Below, piece by piece: positions 1 to 7,674 of a stretch of 64,000 nucleotides of DNA. Made by a program: the position numbers and the translations under genes. Location of the stretch: the NCBI RefSeq assembly GCF_000423205.1, contig NZ_AUHN01000010.1:248001-312000 (forward strand), read 5' to 3'. The notes under the pieces are model-generated. The model made no database searches and was not told the origin of the DNA. It worked only from the letters and a program-made list of their open reading frames with translations. Origin of the DNA: Jonesia quinghaiensis DSM 15701 (lineage in GTDB: Bacteria > Actinomycetota > Actinomycetes > Actinomycetales > Cellulomonadaceae). The number at the start of each line of letters is the position of its first letter. Position 1 is the stretch's first letter.

Positions 1-609
1 GACACCAATACCAAGGATCGTGGTGGTCAGGATCTGCGGCGAAGGATCAGTCTTCCCAATGACCGGCAAATGAATAACATAATCATCCCGATCAGGCTCA
101 ATCACAATCCCCGAACCCACAAGAGGTAAACGCCGAAACTCCTCAACCGACACCGAAATCACAATCGGCTCACCACCACCAAGCTCACCGCCCTCAGGCA
201 TACAGTAATACACGTAAGACCCAGGCCCACTCCCCCCTTCTCCAGCAGGCAAATTATTACCGAGCCTTCGAGCGGAAGTATTCTCCACATACAACGAATA
301 ATTCTGTCCCTCAACATCTGCAGGGCACGTTCCTAGCAAAGCACCCGCAGGCAAACCATAAGGATTCGGATTCACACGCTGTTCAGCATCAGGCTTCGGA
401 TCGGTTGTATTTTGAGAACCGTTGTCTCCAGAGGATGTTTTCGCTCCATTTCCATTCGGTGTTTTATTTACCTTGTCCACCCCATCAATGTCAACCGATC
501 CAGGCTCATTCCATTTAGGAACAATTACGCTTCCCCGGTCGCTGGGCTCAGAAAATATAGGAAATCCGAGTGCTAAGTGTGCTGTAACGTAAAGGAATGC
601 GCCCATCAT
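1..609 (-). CDS. Exported PKD-like surface protein, 3' end beyond the window
   Basis: An open frame runs leftward from ATG 609-607 to the window edge without a stop (about 203 codons seen). The start overlaps the TGA of the upstream lipoprotein gene (ATGA), so the two are probably translationally coupled. The N terminus (MMGAFLYVTAHLALGF) is hydrophobic and looks like a signal or anchor segment, followed by a polar Asn/Gly/Thr-rich linker and a domain ending in VEEFRRLPLVGSGI and EPDRDDYVI. The second half is closely similar to the protein at 1411-2208, so the two are paralogues of a tandem duplication. The family resembles actinobacterial secreted proteins whose C-terminal part is PKD-like; that part lies outside the window here. 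Function is unknown. Confidence 0.8.
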   Translation of the reverse strand, partial: MMGAFLYVTAHLALGFPIFSEPSDRGSVIVPKWNEPGSVDIDGVDKVNKTPNGNGAKTSSGDNGSQNTTDPKPDAEQRVNPNPYGLPAGALLGTCPADVEGQNYSLYVENTSARRLGNNLPAGEGGSGPGSYVYYCMPEGGELGGGEPIVISVSVEEFRRLPLVGSGIVIEPDRDDYVIHLPVIGKTDPSPQILTTTILGIGV

Positions 610-1241
610 AGGTGGACATTCTCCAACTCAACGAGAGTCCATTTGCCTTCATCGAACATTACCGCTACACCAAGGTTGACTTCTTCCTTGTATTCTTCTA
701 GTTCCTCTCCGAACTTTTCGTGTATAGAAATATTCACGGGAACCAGCCACATGATAACTCCTTGGCCTACGAACTCAGGCTCACCAGTTTCGGTGACGGA
801 ATAGCTGGAACTAACAGACTTTTTACCTTGGTCCACACGCTCCTCGATCAAACTGACTAAGTAGTTGCACCTACCGCATTCTTCAAATGAATATTTTTCT
901 AGAAGCTCGGTTGTGTTGGTGTGCATGTCATATTCAATAACTTCGACGAAGAACTTTGCTGCGGCGATAGCACCAGCTTTGTCCCCCGTTTTCATCGCTT
1001 CAGGCTCTTCAGGAACAGGGCGCTCCTCGGGCTCTACCGTTTCGGGAACTGCCGTTTCCGTCGTTTCAGTAGGGGTAGGCTCCTGCTCAACCTGGGTTGA
1101 CGGTGCAGGCGCTGGAGGCTCCTCCGCACCTCCACACCCAGCAAGCAACAAACCGCCGACCAAGACGGTGGCAACAACTCGACCAACACCAGCAGTAACT
1201 ACGGAACCATCACGACGCGAAGAAAAGAACATGCCCACCAT
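606..1241 (-). CDS. DUF6318-like lipoprotein, copy 1
   Basis: A 211-aa lipoprotein precursor. The signal peptide ends in the lipobox LLLAGC (Cys near residue 30), so the mature protein should be lipid-anchored on the outer face of the membrane. A Pro/Glu/Thr-rich linker follows, then a domain with AAAKFFVEVIEYDMHT and a CGRC pair, as in the DUF6318 family of actinobacterial lipoproteins, whose function is not known. The open frame extends much further upstream, but ATG 1241 has GGAG just before it and leads directly into the signal peptide; ATG 1232 is an alternative. The stop overlaps the start of the next gene. The paralogue at 2205-2837 shares the signal peptide, linker and domain. Confidence 0.8.
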   Translation of the reverse strand: MVGMFFSSRRDGSVVTAGVGRVVATVLVGGLLLAGCGGAEEPPAPAPSTQVEQEPTPTETTETAVPETVEPEERPVPEEPEAMKTGDKAGAIAAAKFFVEVIEYDMHTNTTELLEKYSFEECGRCNYLVSLIEERVDQGKKSVSSSYSVTETGEPEFVGQGVIMWLVPVNISIHEKFGEELEEYKEEVNLGVAVMFDEGKWTLVELENVHL

Positions 1242-1399
1242 ATTCTCCGACCCACTCAACGAGCCACCATCGGCACACCTCCCCTGTGAACAACCCCACC
1301 CCCCACACGCAGCCGTGATAAGACCATCGTCCCCAATGCACCACCGTGATATCACCACAAACACAACGATGCCCACCCTGTTACCAGGGAGGGCATCGT
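1226..1399. repeat. 174-bp perfect direct repeat, left copy
   Basis: Identical base for base to 2822-2995 (constant offset 1596). It covers the first codons of the lipoprotein gene, its upstream region and the terminator hairpin of the preceding gene. Perfect identity in mostly non-coding DNA, next to coding copies that have diverged, suggests a recent duplication or gene conversion. Confidence 0.95.
1366..1399 (-). terminator. Hairpin terminator, copy 1
   Basis: Arms ACGATGCCC and GGGCATCGT (9 bp) continue, after one mismatch, into CCCTG/CAGGG around a TTAC loop. On the minus strand it is followed by TGTTTG. It lies just past the disrupted gene 1411-2208 and ahead of the lipoprotein gene at 1241, so it probably ends transcription coming from the right. 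Confidence 0.7.
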
Positions 1400-1410
1400 G
1401 GTGCTGGGGT

Positions 1411-2208
1411 TTAGGTATTGTCGCCGTTGACGAGGAGGGGAACGCGTTCTTCGACACGGATGGGAGCAGCGGTGTCTGTTGTTGTGGTTGTCCCGTTGAT
1501 GGGAAGCCAGGTCGCACCACCGTCGATGGAGAATTCGCCTTCCCACGTGGTGGTGAGGCTAATGGTGAAGTCACCGAGCTCGGTGTAGAGGTGTTCGACG
1601 GTTTGGTCAGGGTATGAACGCCCTCACACATAAAACGAATATTCGACGGGCGTTGCCCGCACTGCAACGTTGATTCCAACAATCGTTGTGGTCAGCACTT
1701 GCGCGGACGGGTCTGTTAACCCAATGACGGGTAACCGAATGATGTAATCATCCCGATCAGGCTCTATCACAATCCCCGAACCAGCTAGTGGCAGGCGACG
1801 AAACTCCTCAACCGACACCGAAATCACAATCGGCTCACCGCTTACTTCTTCCACGTCTGGGAAACAGTAGAAAATGTAAGCGCCTACCCCCTCAGATGCA
1901 CCAGCAATATTATTCCCGCCCTGCTCAGCAACATGATCAACCCACACAAGAACATCCTGCCCATCCGAACCCTCAGGACACCTACCCCGAACAGCACCAG
2001 CAGGCAAAACGAAAGTATCATTGTTGTTCTCGCTCACTGCGTTGGATGAAGACACGTGTGAGGCCTCGACCTCTTCCTCCTCAATTTCACCGTGCCCTAG
2101 GACATCAAACGATCCTGGTTCAGCATAAACAGGCTGGTAGATGTCCACGGGCACTTCAGCTGGAAGAAAAAGCGAACATATGAGAATTGGTGTATAAATT
2201 AAGTTCAC
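1411..2208 (-). pseudogene. Exported PKD-like protein interrupted by in-frame TGA
   Basis: The intact part is 194 codons (2208 to the TGA at 1626-1624), with a hydrophobic N terminus (MNLIYTPILICSLFLPA), an acidic linker and the same VEEFRRLPL and EPDRDDYII core as the paralogue at 1-609. Directly after the TGA, in the same frame, reading resumes for 70 codons (RSYPDQTVEHLYTELGDF, then TISLTTTWEGEFSIDGG) to TAA 1413-1411. That segment is a typical C-terminal PKD-like end of this family, so the TGA looks like a disabling change, perhaps with loss of a few codons around SFYV. The start overlaps the upstream lipoprotein stop (ATGA). A truncated 194-aa product may still be made. Recoding of TGA is unlikely, since no selenocysteine-type signal was recognised. 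Confidence 0.7.
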
Positions 2209-2837
2209 TGGGCGCTCGCAGGAGTTACTTCGGTAAAAACCCAGCCTTCGGGTAAGTAAGTAACATAAAATAGTAATGAATGATCTGCGTGATATTGTTC
2301 ATCATAGTTTACATACTCTTCACGCACTGAAAGTTCTAGCGGGACTTCCCAAGTAAGCTGTTTCTTACCCCAGAGCGAAACCGACCCCAAATCCTTTATT
2401 TCATAGTCCGAGCTAATTACTTTGATTCCGTCTTTGTTTCTCTTTTCAATTGTCTTTTGGTACTCAATGCACATATTACACTTTTCATAAGAGTATTTCT
2501 CCAAGAGGTCAGTAGTACTGGTGTGCATGTCATATTCAATGACTTCGACGAAGAATTTCGCTGCTGCGATAGCCCCAGCCTTGTCGCCCGTTTTCATCGC
2601 TTCAGGTTCCTCAGGCACCGGGCGCTCTTCGGGGTCTGCTGTTTCGGGAACTGCCGTTTCCTTTGTTTCAGTAGGGGTAGGCTCCTGCTCGACTTGGGTT
2701 GACGGTGCAGGCGCTGGAGATTCATCCGCGCCCCCACACCCAGCTAGCAACAAACCGCCAACGATGACACCACCAATCAGCCGTGCAGAACCAACACCAA
2801 AGCCATTACGCCGAATAGAAGAGAACATGCCCACCAT
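2205..2837 (-). CDS. DUF6318-like lipoprotein, copy 2
   Basis: A 210-aa paralogue of the protein at 606-1241. It has the same start context (MVGMFSS), a signal peptide ending GGLLLAGC, an almost identical Pro/Glu linker (VEQEPTPTET, RPVPEEPEAMKTGDKAG), and the AAAKFFVEVIEYDMHT domain, here with CNMC in place of CGRC. The last 80 residues have diverged strongly from copy 1, whereas the upstream 174 bp are identical, which suggests diversification of the exposed C-terminal half. ATG 2837 is chosen because GGAG precedes it and it opens the signal peptide. The stop overlaps the next start. The molecular role is unknown. Confidence 0.8.
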   Translation of the reverse strand: MVGMFSSIRRNGFGVGSARLIGGVIVGGLLLAGCGGADESPAPAPSTQVEQEPTPTETKETAVPETADPEERPVPEEPEAMKTGDKAGAIAAAKFFVEVIEYDMHTSTTDLLEKYSYEKCNMCIEYQKTIEKRNKDGIKVISSDYEIKDLGSVSLWGKKQLTWEVPLELSVREEYVNYDEQYHADHSLLFYVTYLPEGWVFTEVTPASAQ

Positions 2838-2995
2838 ATTCTCCGACCCACTCAACGAGCCACCATCGGCACACCTCCCCTGTGAACAACCCCACCCCCC
2901 ACACGCAGCCGTGATAAGACCATCGTCCCCAATGCACCACCGTGATATCACCACAAACACAACGATGCCCACCCTGTTACCAGGGAGGGCATCGT
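2822..2995. repeat. 174-bp perfect direct repeat, right copy
   Basis: Partner of 1226-1399. It spans the 5' end of the second lipoprotein gene, its leader and the terminator behind the gene at 3024-3263. Confidence 0.95.
2962..2995 (-). terminator. Hairpin terminator, copy 2
   Basis: The same hairpin as at 1366-1399 (9-bp outer arm, 5-bp inner arm, TTAC loop), just past the stop of the small gene at 3024-3263 on the minus strand. Confidence 0.7.
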
Positions 2996-3023
2996 CATGT
3001 CATTGCTGAGGGTTGCGTTTCGG

Positions 3024-3263
3024 CTAGCGTGGTTCGGAGCGGAGCCAAGCGTCTTCTTCCGCCCCGCTGTGCGCTAATGCGTTCATTACCTGTGTTGCGT
3101 TGATGTCTCCGCGCACTCGTCGAACGAGGAGTTCGAGGAAGTCAGCTTGTGGCTGCCAGTCTTCGAGGCGTTCCGCGTCGGCGATTTCCCGCAGTTTGTG
3201 TTGCTCCTCATCGGTGAGGCCAACCAGCAGGTCTGGCCACACACCGTGAACGCTGTTCGTCAC
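3024..3263 (-). CDS. Small helical protein, possible VbhA-type antitoxin
   Basis: A 79-aa protein if GTG 3263 is the start; that codon has AGAGGG seven bases before it, whereas the frame itself opens at 3314. The sequence is predicted helical and charged. The stretch from LTDEEQHKLREIADAERLED through RVRGDINATQVMNAL is laid out like the antitoxin VbhA domain that inhibits Fic AMP-transferases (helix, short linker, then a ...GxI...A... helix). The inhibitory (S/T)xxxE(G/N) motif would be the degenerate AERLED here. No Fic gene lies next to it. The assignment is tentative; it could simply be an uncharacterised small protein. Confidence 0.5.
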   Translation of the reverse strand: MTNSVHGVWPDLLVGLTDEEQHKLREIADAERLEDWQPQADFLELLVRRVRGDINATQVMNALAHSGAEEDAWLRSEPR

Positions 3264-3436
3264 AGCCGGTCCCTCTTCTCGGTGTTGGTGTTCACACACA
3301 ACAACTTGCGGCATGCAAACACGGTGAAGTGTTGTACTGCTGGTTTACCACGTCTCAGACCACCCCACCACGTCAACGGCCAGTTTCACCTCGGTGTTTG
3401 AGAAACTACACCGCCTCAGGAGCGGGGCTTTCCGCG

Positions 3437-4114
3437 TTATTGCACGGAATCTGGGCCGTCATTCCACACGTCCGGGCCGTGAAGCATTGATGGTCCGGCG
3501 TTGTGTTCGATGAGGCGCCAACCAGGATTTGCCCCGGCTGCTGTGTTACGGGAAAGCACTGACCAGTGAACGTTGCGCATTCCTGCGAGCCCACGCCAGG
3601 TGGAGGCGTTTTGCCCGAGGAAGTAAGAGATAACGCAGGAGATCGCTGCCCCGTGTGACACAACAACGAGGTCTCGTGCGTCGAGGTCGCTGTCAGCGTG
3701 GGTGAGAATCCCCTCGGCAACACGCTCAGCAACAACGCTTTTGTTTTCGATTCCCGGTACGTCTGGTTCAGCCCCGCCTGCCCACACTGCGTATTGCCCT
3801 GGCCAGCGTTCTTCGATTTCTGGGCGAGTGAGGCCCTCCCACGGCCCGAAGCTGCGTTCGCGCAGCCGCGGGTCCGTGGTGACGGGAACACCAAGCTCTT
3901 GGGCTATGAGGTGCGCCGTGTGTTGGGCGCGCCCTAAGTCCGATGCGAGGACCAGTGGCGTGGTCAGTGGGCTTGCTGCAAGAACTTTTGCTGCTTCTTG
4001 TGCTTGCCACACACCGGTGGCGTCCAGTGGGATATCCACTTGCCCTTGGAGTCGCATCGCAGCATTGTAGGCGGTGCGCCCGTGGCGGACGAGCACAATG
4101 TTCTTCACCGGCAC
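3437..4114 (-). CDS. Histidine phosphatase family protein
   Basis: 225 aa, with the phosphatase signature VLVRHGRTAYN near residue 8 (catalytic His, Arg) and the second His in VVSHGAAIS late in the chain, as in the phosphoglycerate-mutase-like superfamily. Members remove phosphate from sugar phosphates, alpha-ribazole phosphate or other small molecules; the substrate cannot be told here. The GTG start at 4114 has AGGGAA six bases upstream. It lies 52 bp behind rsfS on the same strand, an order common in actinobacteria, and is probably in the nadD-rsfS operon. Confidence 0.88.
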   Translation of the reverse strand: MPVKNIVLVRHGRTAYNAAMRLQGQVDIPLDATGVWQAQEAAKVLAASPLTTPLVLASDLGRAQHTAHLIAQELGVPVTTDPRLRERSFGPWEGLTRPEIEERWPGQYAVWAGGAEPDVPGIENKSVVAERVAEGILTHADSDLDARDLVVVSHGAAISCVISYFLGQNASTWRGLAGMRNVHWSVLSRNTAAGANPGWRLIEHNAGPSMLHGPDVWNDGPDSVQ

Positions 4115-4166
4115 GCGGTGTTCCCTTCACGTGGTGCGTCCCACTGTCAGGTGGGCTGTCGGGGTG

Positions 4167-4592
4167 TTACAGGTTTTTGGGGAAGCCGAACTCGTCGAGT
4201 TCGTATTCCTCAGCTGTTCCGTCCCCACCGCGGGCATCTTCTGGGAGCTCAATAACGGGGCAGTCAGCCCAGAGCTTCTCTAATGCGTAGAACGCACGGT
4301 CTTCTTGGTGTTGTACGTGCACAACAATGTCGCCGAAGTCGAGCAGCACCCAGCGGGCGTCGCCTTTACCTTCACGGCGGATCAGTTTGTTGCCTAGTTT
4401 GTGAAGGGCTTCTTCCACTGAGTCGACGATCGCGGAGACCTGTCGCTCGTTATTACCAGATGCGATGACAAAGGCGTCGGTGAGGACCAGGTGGTCACTC
4501 ACGTCCAAAGCAATGATTTCTTGCGCCTTCTTGTCTGATGCGGCACGCGCCGCGGCCACGGCAAGGTCAATGGCGTGGTCTGTTGCTGCCAC
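4167..4592 (-). CDS. rsfS: Ribosomal silencing factor RsfS
   Basis: 141 aa, homologous to RsfS/Iojap, which binds ribosomal protein L14 and blocks subunit joining when nutrients are scarce. Diagnostic segments are AQEIIALDVSDHLVLTDAFVIASG near residues 23-46 and the WVLLDFGDIVVHV core. An acidic tail follows the domain. The GTG start at 4592 is set by AAAGGAG five bases upstream. It follows the membrane protein gene at 4623-6335 with a 30-bp gap, in the conserved nadD-rsfS neighbourhood. Confidence 0.95.
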   Translation of the reverse strand: MAATDHAIDLAVAAARAASDKKAQEIIALDVSDHLVLTDAFVIASGNNERQVSAIVDSVEEALHKLGNKLIRREGKGDARWVLLDFGDIVVHVQHQEDRAFYALEKLWADCPVIELPEDARGGDGTAEEYELDEFGFPKNL

Positions 4593-4622
4593 GATACTCC
4601 TTTGATCACCCAGGTCAGGGTG

Positions 4623-6335
4623 TTAGATGTCAGGGTTGATGAGCCAAGTTATGGCTGATGCTTCGCCTTGTGGTTCAGGGTTAGCGCCAGGAGTTTTTAG
4701 ACCCACCTGCCATATGATCATACCGAGGACCAGAGCCACTGCGACCAGAATGATGTATTGCAGCCACGTGTATGAGTGGTCCAGCTGGAATTCTTCGTCA
4801 TCATCGTCGTCGTCATCGTCGAGCCCTACTGGTGCTCCGCCAAAGGGGCGTGCGGCTTGTGGGCCGCTGCCTGGCTGCACCGACGGCCACGGTGAACCGT
4901 CTGCTTGCTGACCCCCAACGGGTGGGAATGCTGGCGCGGTATTTTGTGCGCCTCCGCCTAGTGGCGGGAAAGCAGGCGCGTCAGCTGCGGTTTCGGCAGG
5001 TGCGGTGCCTCCACCCCAGCCGAGCCCAGCGCCGGGTGCTGCAGCGGGGCCACCGTTGCGTTCGCTGCGTGAAGGGCGGGCTGGTGGTCCGCTATTCGCA
5101 GCGGGGTTTGGTGATGGCGCCCCAAAAGGTGGGAACGCTGAGGTTGATTCTTCTTCTGATTGTGACGAAGACCCCGGGAATACAGGCAATCCTGGTTGAG
5201 TGTCTTGAGCCGAGGGGGCTGAAGGCCCAGGGAATGCAGGTAAACCGGGCTGAGTTTCCTGCGCAGTGCGGGCAGTTGGTCCTGGGAACGAAGGAAACGC
5301 TGAGGTTGATTCTTGTGCGGAGGGCGCTGAGGGCCCAGGGAATGCGGGCAGACCGGGCTGGGTTTCCTGCGCAGAAGGCGCTGAGGGCCCAGGAAAGGCT
5401 GGCAACCCAGGTTGTGTGTCGTTGTCGGTCGGTACTGTCCCGAACGTGGGGAAAGCAGGTGGAGCGGTTGGGGCTTGCGCCCCATATGCCGATGCCCGTG
5501 AAGGGAGGTCTTGCCGTGCTGCGGCACCGGTGCGGTCCGTGGGTAGGAAGTCTTGGCGGGGTTCTTCACGCAAAGCACCGAATGCTGCAGGGTTCCCCAG
5601 GTGTGGGAGAACCGCTGCTTGTTCTTGTGCTTGTTCTAACGCCTGTTGGCGTGCACGTGGGTCATCCACGTTGCCTTGGCTGCCTCGCTGCCCATGCGTT
5701 GGAGCTTGGCGCAGAAAGTCACCCAGTTGCGGCATCGAAGCGGGGTCTGAGCTTCCCTGTTGATCGCCATAACTCTGCGACCCGGCTGGTTGTGCACCTG
5801 TGCCATAACCGCTGCCCTGCTGGGGGCCGGTTGCCTGCCGAGTTGGTTGCCCGCCTGTGCGTTGTGGCCCGCTACCTTGTGGTGAGGAACTACGGGTAGG
5901 CATCTGCTGGGATTGCTCGTGTGGCCTGGGGCGTGAACCTGGGCTGCCATACGTTGGTGGTTGCTGGCCGTATTCGGCGGGGTTTTGCAAACCTGAGAGC
6001 ACACCGGTTTCTTGCAGGGTTCGCACCGCTCCAGATTGTTGCGGTGGTCGTACTTGGGGTATTCCGGAGGCTGAGGTGTCATACATGGAGCGCCGCGATG
6101 TTGGGCTTGATGCCCGCACACCGGTTTCTCTGCTTTGTTGCCCGTATGTGGCGTACCCACCGGACCGGCTCGGAGCGCCACCGCCACCCTGTGTCCCTGG
6201 TCCTTGCCCCTGCGGCGGTGAAGCTGTTTGGGGGGAACTTTGTTCTGCGCCGGAGGCGTTTTGGGCGGCCAGTTCACGCATTTCGCGGCGTGTCAGCGGG
6301 CGACCTGATGGGTGTGAAGGGTGTTGGTTGCTCAT
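4623..6335 (-). CDS. Proline-rich repeat protein with C-terminal membrane helix
   Basis: 570 aa, mostly low complexity (Gln, Pro, Gly, Ser). The first residues (SGRPLTRREMRELAAQ) are charged, a pattern seen at the start of other actinobacterial membrane proteins in this position. Residues about 305-408 hold imperfect 17-20-aa repeats built on QPGLPAFPGPSAPSAQ alternating with STSAFPSFPG. Near residue 507 there is a run of eight Asp, followed by one membrane helix (LQYIILVAVALVLGMIIWQV, about 528-548) and a short C-terminal tail. Topology suggests a long cytoplasmic disordered region with a single tail anchor. It starts 3 bp after nadD and precedes rsfS. Function is unknown. Repeat number may vary between strains. 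Confidence 0.85.
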   Translation of the reverse strand: MSNQHPSHPSGRPLTRREMRELAAQNASGAEQSSPQTASPPQGQGPGTQGGGGAPSRSGGYATYGQQSRETGVRASSPTSRRSMYDTSASGIPQVRPPQQSGAVRTLQETGVLSGLQNPAEYGQQPPTYGSPGSRPRPHEQSQQMPTRSSSPQGSGPQRTGGQPTRQATGPQQGSGYGTGAQPAGSQSYGDQQGSSDPASMPQLGDFLRQAPTHGQRGSQGNVDDPRARQQALEQAQEQAAVLPHLGNPAAFGALREEPRQDFLPTDRTGAAARQDLPSRASAYGAQAPTAPPAFPTFGTVPTDNDTQPGLPAFPGPSAPSAQETQPGLPAFPGPSAPSAQESTSAFPSFPGPTARTAQETQPGLPAFPGPSAPSAQDTQPGLPVFPGSSSQSEEESTSAFPPFGAPSPNPAANSGPPARPSRSERNGGPAAAPGAGLGWGGGTAPAETAADAPAFPPLGGGAQNTAPAFPPVGGQQADGSPWPSVQPGSGPQAARPFGGAPVGLDDDDDDDDEEFQLDHSYTWLQYIILVAVALVLGMIIWQVGLKTPGANPEPQGEASAITWLINPDI

Positions 6336-6338
6336 GGA

Positions 6339-6947
6339 TTAAACCTCGACTGCCTCGTGCGGATAGAGGCCATGCTTGGCAATGTACTGGACGACGCCAT
6401 CGGGGACCAGGTACCACACGGGGAGTCCCGCGTGGGCGCGTGCTCGGCAATCCGTGGATGAGATAGCCATAGCTGGAATCTCGACTGTTTGGACTGCGTT
6501 GGGAGGGATACCATCAACGTTCAGTGGGTGACCGGGGCGGGTTACCGCCACAAAGTGCGCCATTTCCCAGAGGTTATGCGCATCTTTCCACGTGACCATC
6601 TGTGCTAGTGCATCAGCCCCTGTGATGAAGTACAACTCGTCGTTGGGGCGTTCTTTTGTGAGGTCACGCAAGGTGTCCACAGTGTAGGTAAGCCCTGGGC
6701 GGTCGATGTCAACACGGGACACTGTGAAACGCGGGTTCGATGCGGTTGCGATGACGGTCATGAGGTAGCGGTGTTCTGCCGGGGTGACCTTGGTGTGTTG
6801 TTTAAACGACGGTTGCCCGGTGGGGACAAACACCACCTCTTCGAGGTCGAGTCGCGCCGCGACTTCACTCGCAGCGATGAGGTGTCCGTGGTGGATTGGG
6901 TCGAATGTGCCACCCATTACCCCAACACGGCGTCGTTGTTTAGTCAT
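6339..6947 (-). CDS. nadD: Nicotinate-nucleotide adenylyltransferase
   Basis: 202 aa. It joins nicotinate mononucleotide and ATP to give deamido-NAD, the last step but one of NAD synthesis, in the cytosol. The nucleotidyltransferase signature [12 protein letters not shown] (residues 11-22, with the HxGH-type motif) and the late ISSTDCR motif (the family's SSTxxR) are both present, and the length is normal. The ATG at 6947 starts [13 protein letters not shown]. It is followed closely by the membrane protein at 4623-6335 and then rsfS, the usual actinobacterial cluster. Confidence 0.96.
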   Translation of the reverse strand: MTKQRRRVGVMGGTFDPIHHGHLIAASEVAARLDLEEVVFVPTGQPSFKQHTKVTPAEHRYLMTVIATASNPRFTVSRVDIDRPGLTYTVDTLRDLTKERPNDELYFITGADALAQMVTWKDAHNLWEMAHFVAVTRPGHPLNVDGIPPNAVQTVEIPAMAISSTDCRARAHAGLPVWYLVPDGVVQYIAKHGLYPHEAVEV

Positions 6948-6988
6948 TGATTGCGTTCTCTACGTCCCGTTGTGTCACTGACCTGTGG

Positions 6989-7135
6989 TCAGTGCTTGGT
7001 ACCGGTGGAACGGAAAGCGTAGGTCACGCCCAGTGCAACAACAAAGAGGCAGAAGGTGACGATGCCGTATGCAATGGGCTCAAAGGGCAGGTGGTTCACG
7101 ATCTCTGATTCTGCGGCGAGTACTGCTGTTGACAC
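6989..7135 (-). CDS. Small single-pass membrane protein upstream of nadD
   Basis: A 48-aa protein. GTG 7135 has a perfect GGAGG five bases upstream. The product has a polar N terminus (VSTAVLAAESEIVNHLP), one membrane helix (AYGIVTFCLFVVALGVTYAF) and a basic tail (RSTGTKH). Small proteins of this shape directly upstream of nadD are common in actinobacteria, with no assigned function. It ends 41 bp before the nadD start on the same strand and is probably cotranscribed. Confidence 0.75.
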   Translation of the reverse strand: MSTAVLAAESEIVNHLPFEPIAYGIVTFCLFVVALGVTYAFRSTGTKH

Positions 7136-7674
7136 GACGTCCTCCACTGGTGGTGTGCTCGGTGACAAGTCTTAAGTCTCTCACGAGGAGCATCGGCGCC
7201 TGTGATGCGGAACTCCACTTTCACAGTGTTTTCACGTGCACTTGATGCCCCATGGATTGCGATGATTCAGCGTTCAACCCTACCACGCAAACAATGCACA
7301 ATTGAATAGGGACAATGCCTAAAATAAAACACCATCATCGCCGGTCACAGCGCATTTGTGGGATCAATTTTCCAGCAGGTGAGATCTTGTCCACACGACA
7401 CAAAACTTGCCCTCTCTTCCATCACACCGACACCCCCGAGCATCGTAGTGGCTGCTGCCATGAACACCACAAAAACCCCGGTATGTCAGGAAGAACCGGC
7501 CTCTGACCTGCCCCGTCACAGGCCAGCGACTCACTAGTTACGGCCTCAGAACGGCAACACGCCCACCAGCGTATAACTAGGTGATAGTTACTTCGTAAAC
7601 TCGATGTTTCAGGGAATTGAATATGGGGTAGGAAGAAATTCTCCCTACCCCATATCAACGCTGCTCAGAGTTTA
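7136..7674. other. Intergenic region, no gene recognised
   Basis: 539 bp between proA and the small membrane protein, both on the minus strand. It should hold the promoter of the small protein-nadD-rsfS operon, though no clear -35/-10 pair was picked out. A strong hairpin at 7621-7655 lies behind proA. Short frames here (for example 7422-7658 minus, 7315-7506 plus) lack recognisable protein character. Confidence 0.6.
7621..7655 (-). terminator. Hairpin behind proA
   Basis: Perfect 12-bp arms (ATATGGGGTAGG and its complement) around an 11-base loop, 20 bp past the proA stop. There is no long T run after it on the minus strand, so termination is inferred from position and stem strength. Confidence 0.6.

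Noticed and set aside
1624-1626. TGA as a selenocysteine or recoded codon
   Set aside because: The protein is a surface PKD-like family without a Cys or Sec at that position, and no downstream Sec-type hairpin was recognised; a nonsense change is simpler.
1242-1682. N-terminal extension of the first lipoprotein to 358 aa
   Set aside because: The extension reads through a terminator, the 174-bp repeat and, in a shifted frame, the tail of the disrupted neighbour; the signal peptide starts at 1241.
4772-5899. Plus-strand frame of 375 codons
   Set aside because: Opposite-strand shadow of the repeat protein gene at 4623-6335; low-complexity product without motifs.
7315-7658. Two overlapping short frames between proA and nadD
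   Set aside because: The minus frame runs into the proA hairpin, both lack good ribosome sites, and neither protein looks conserved.
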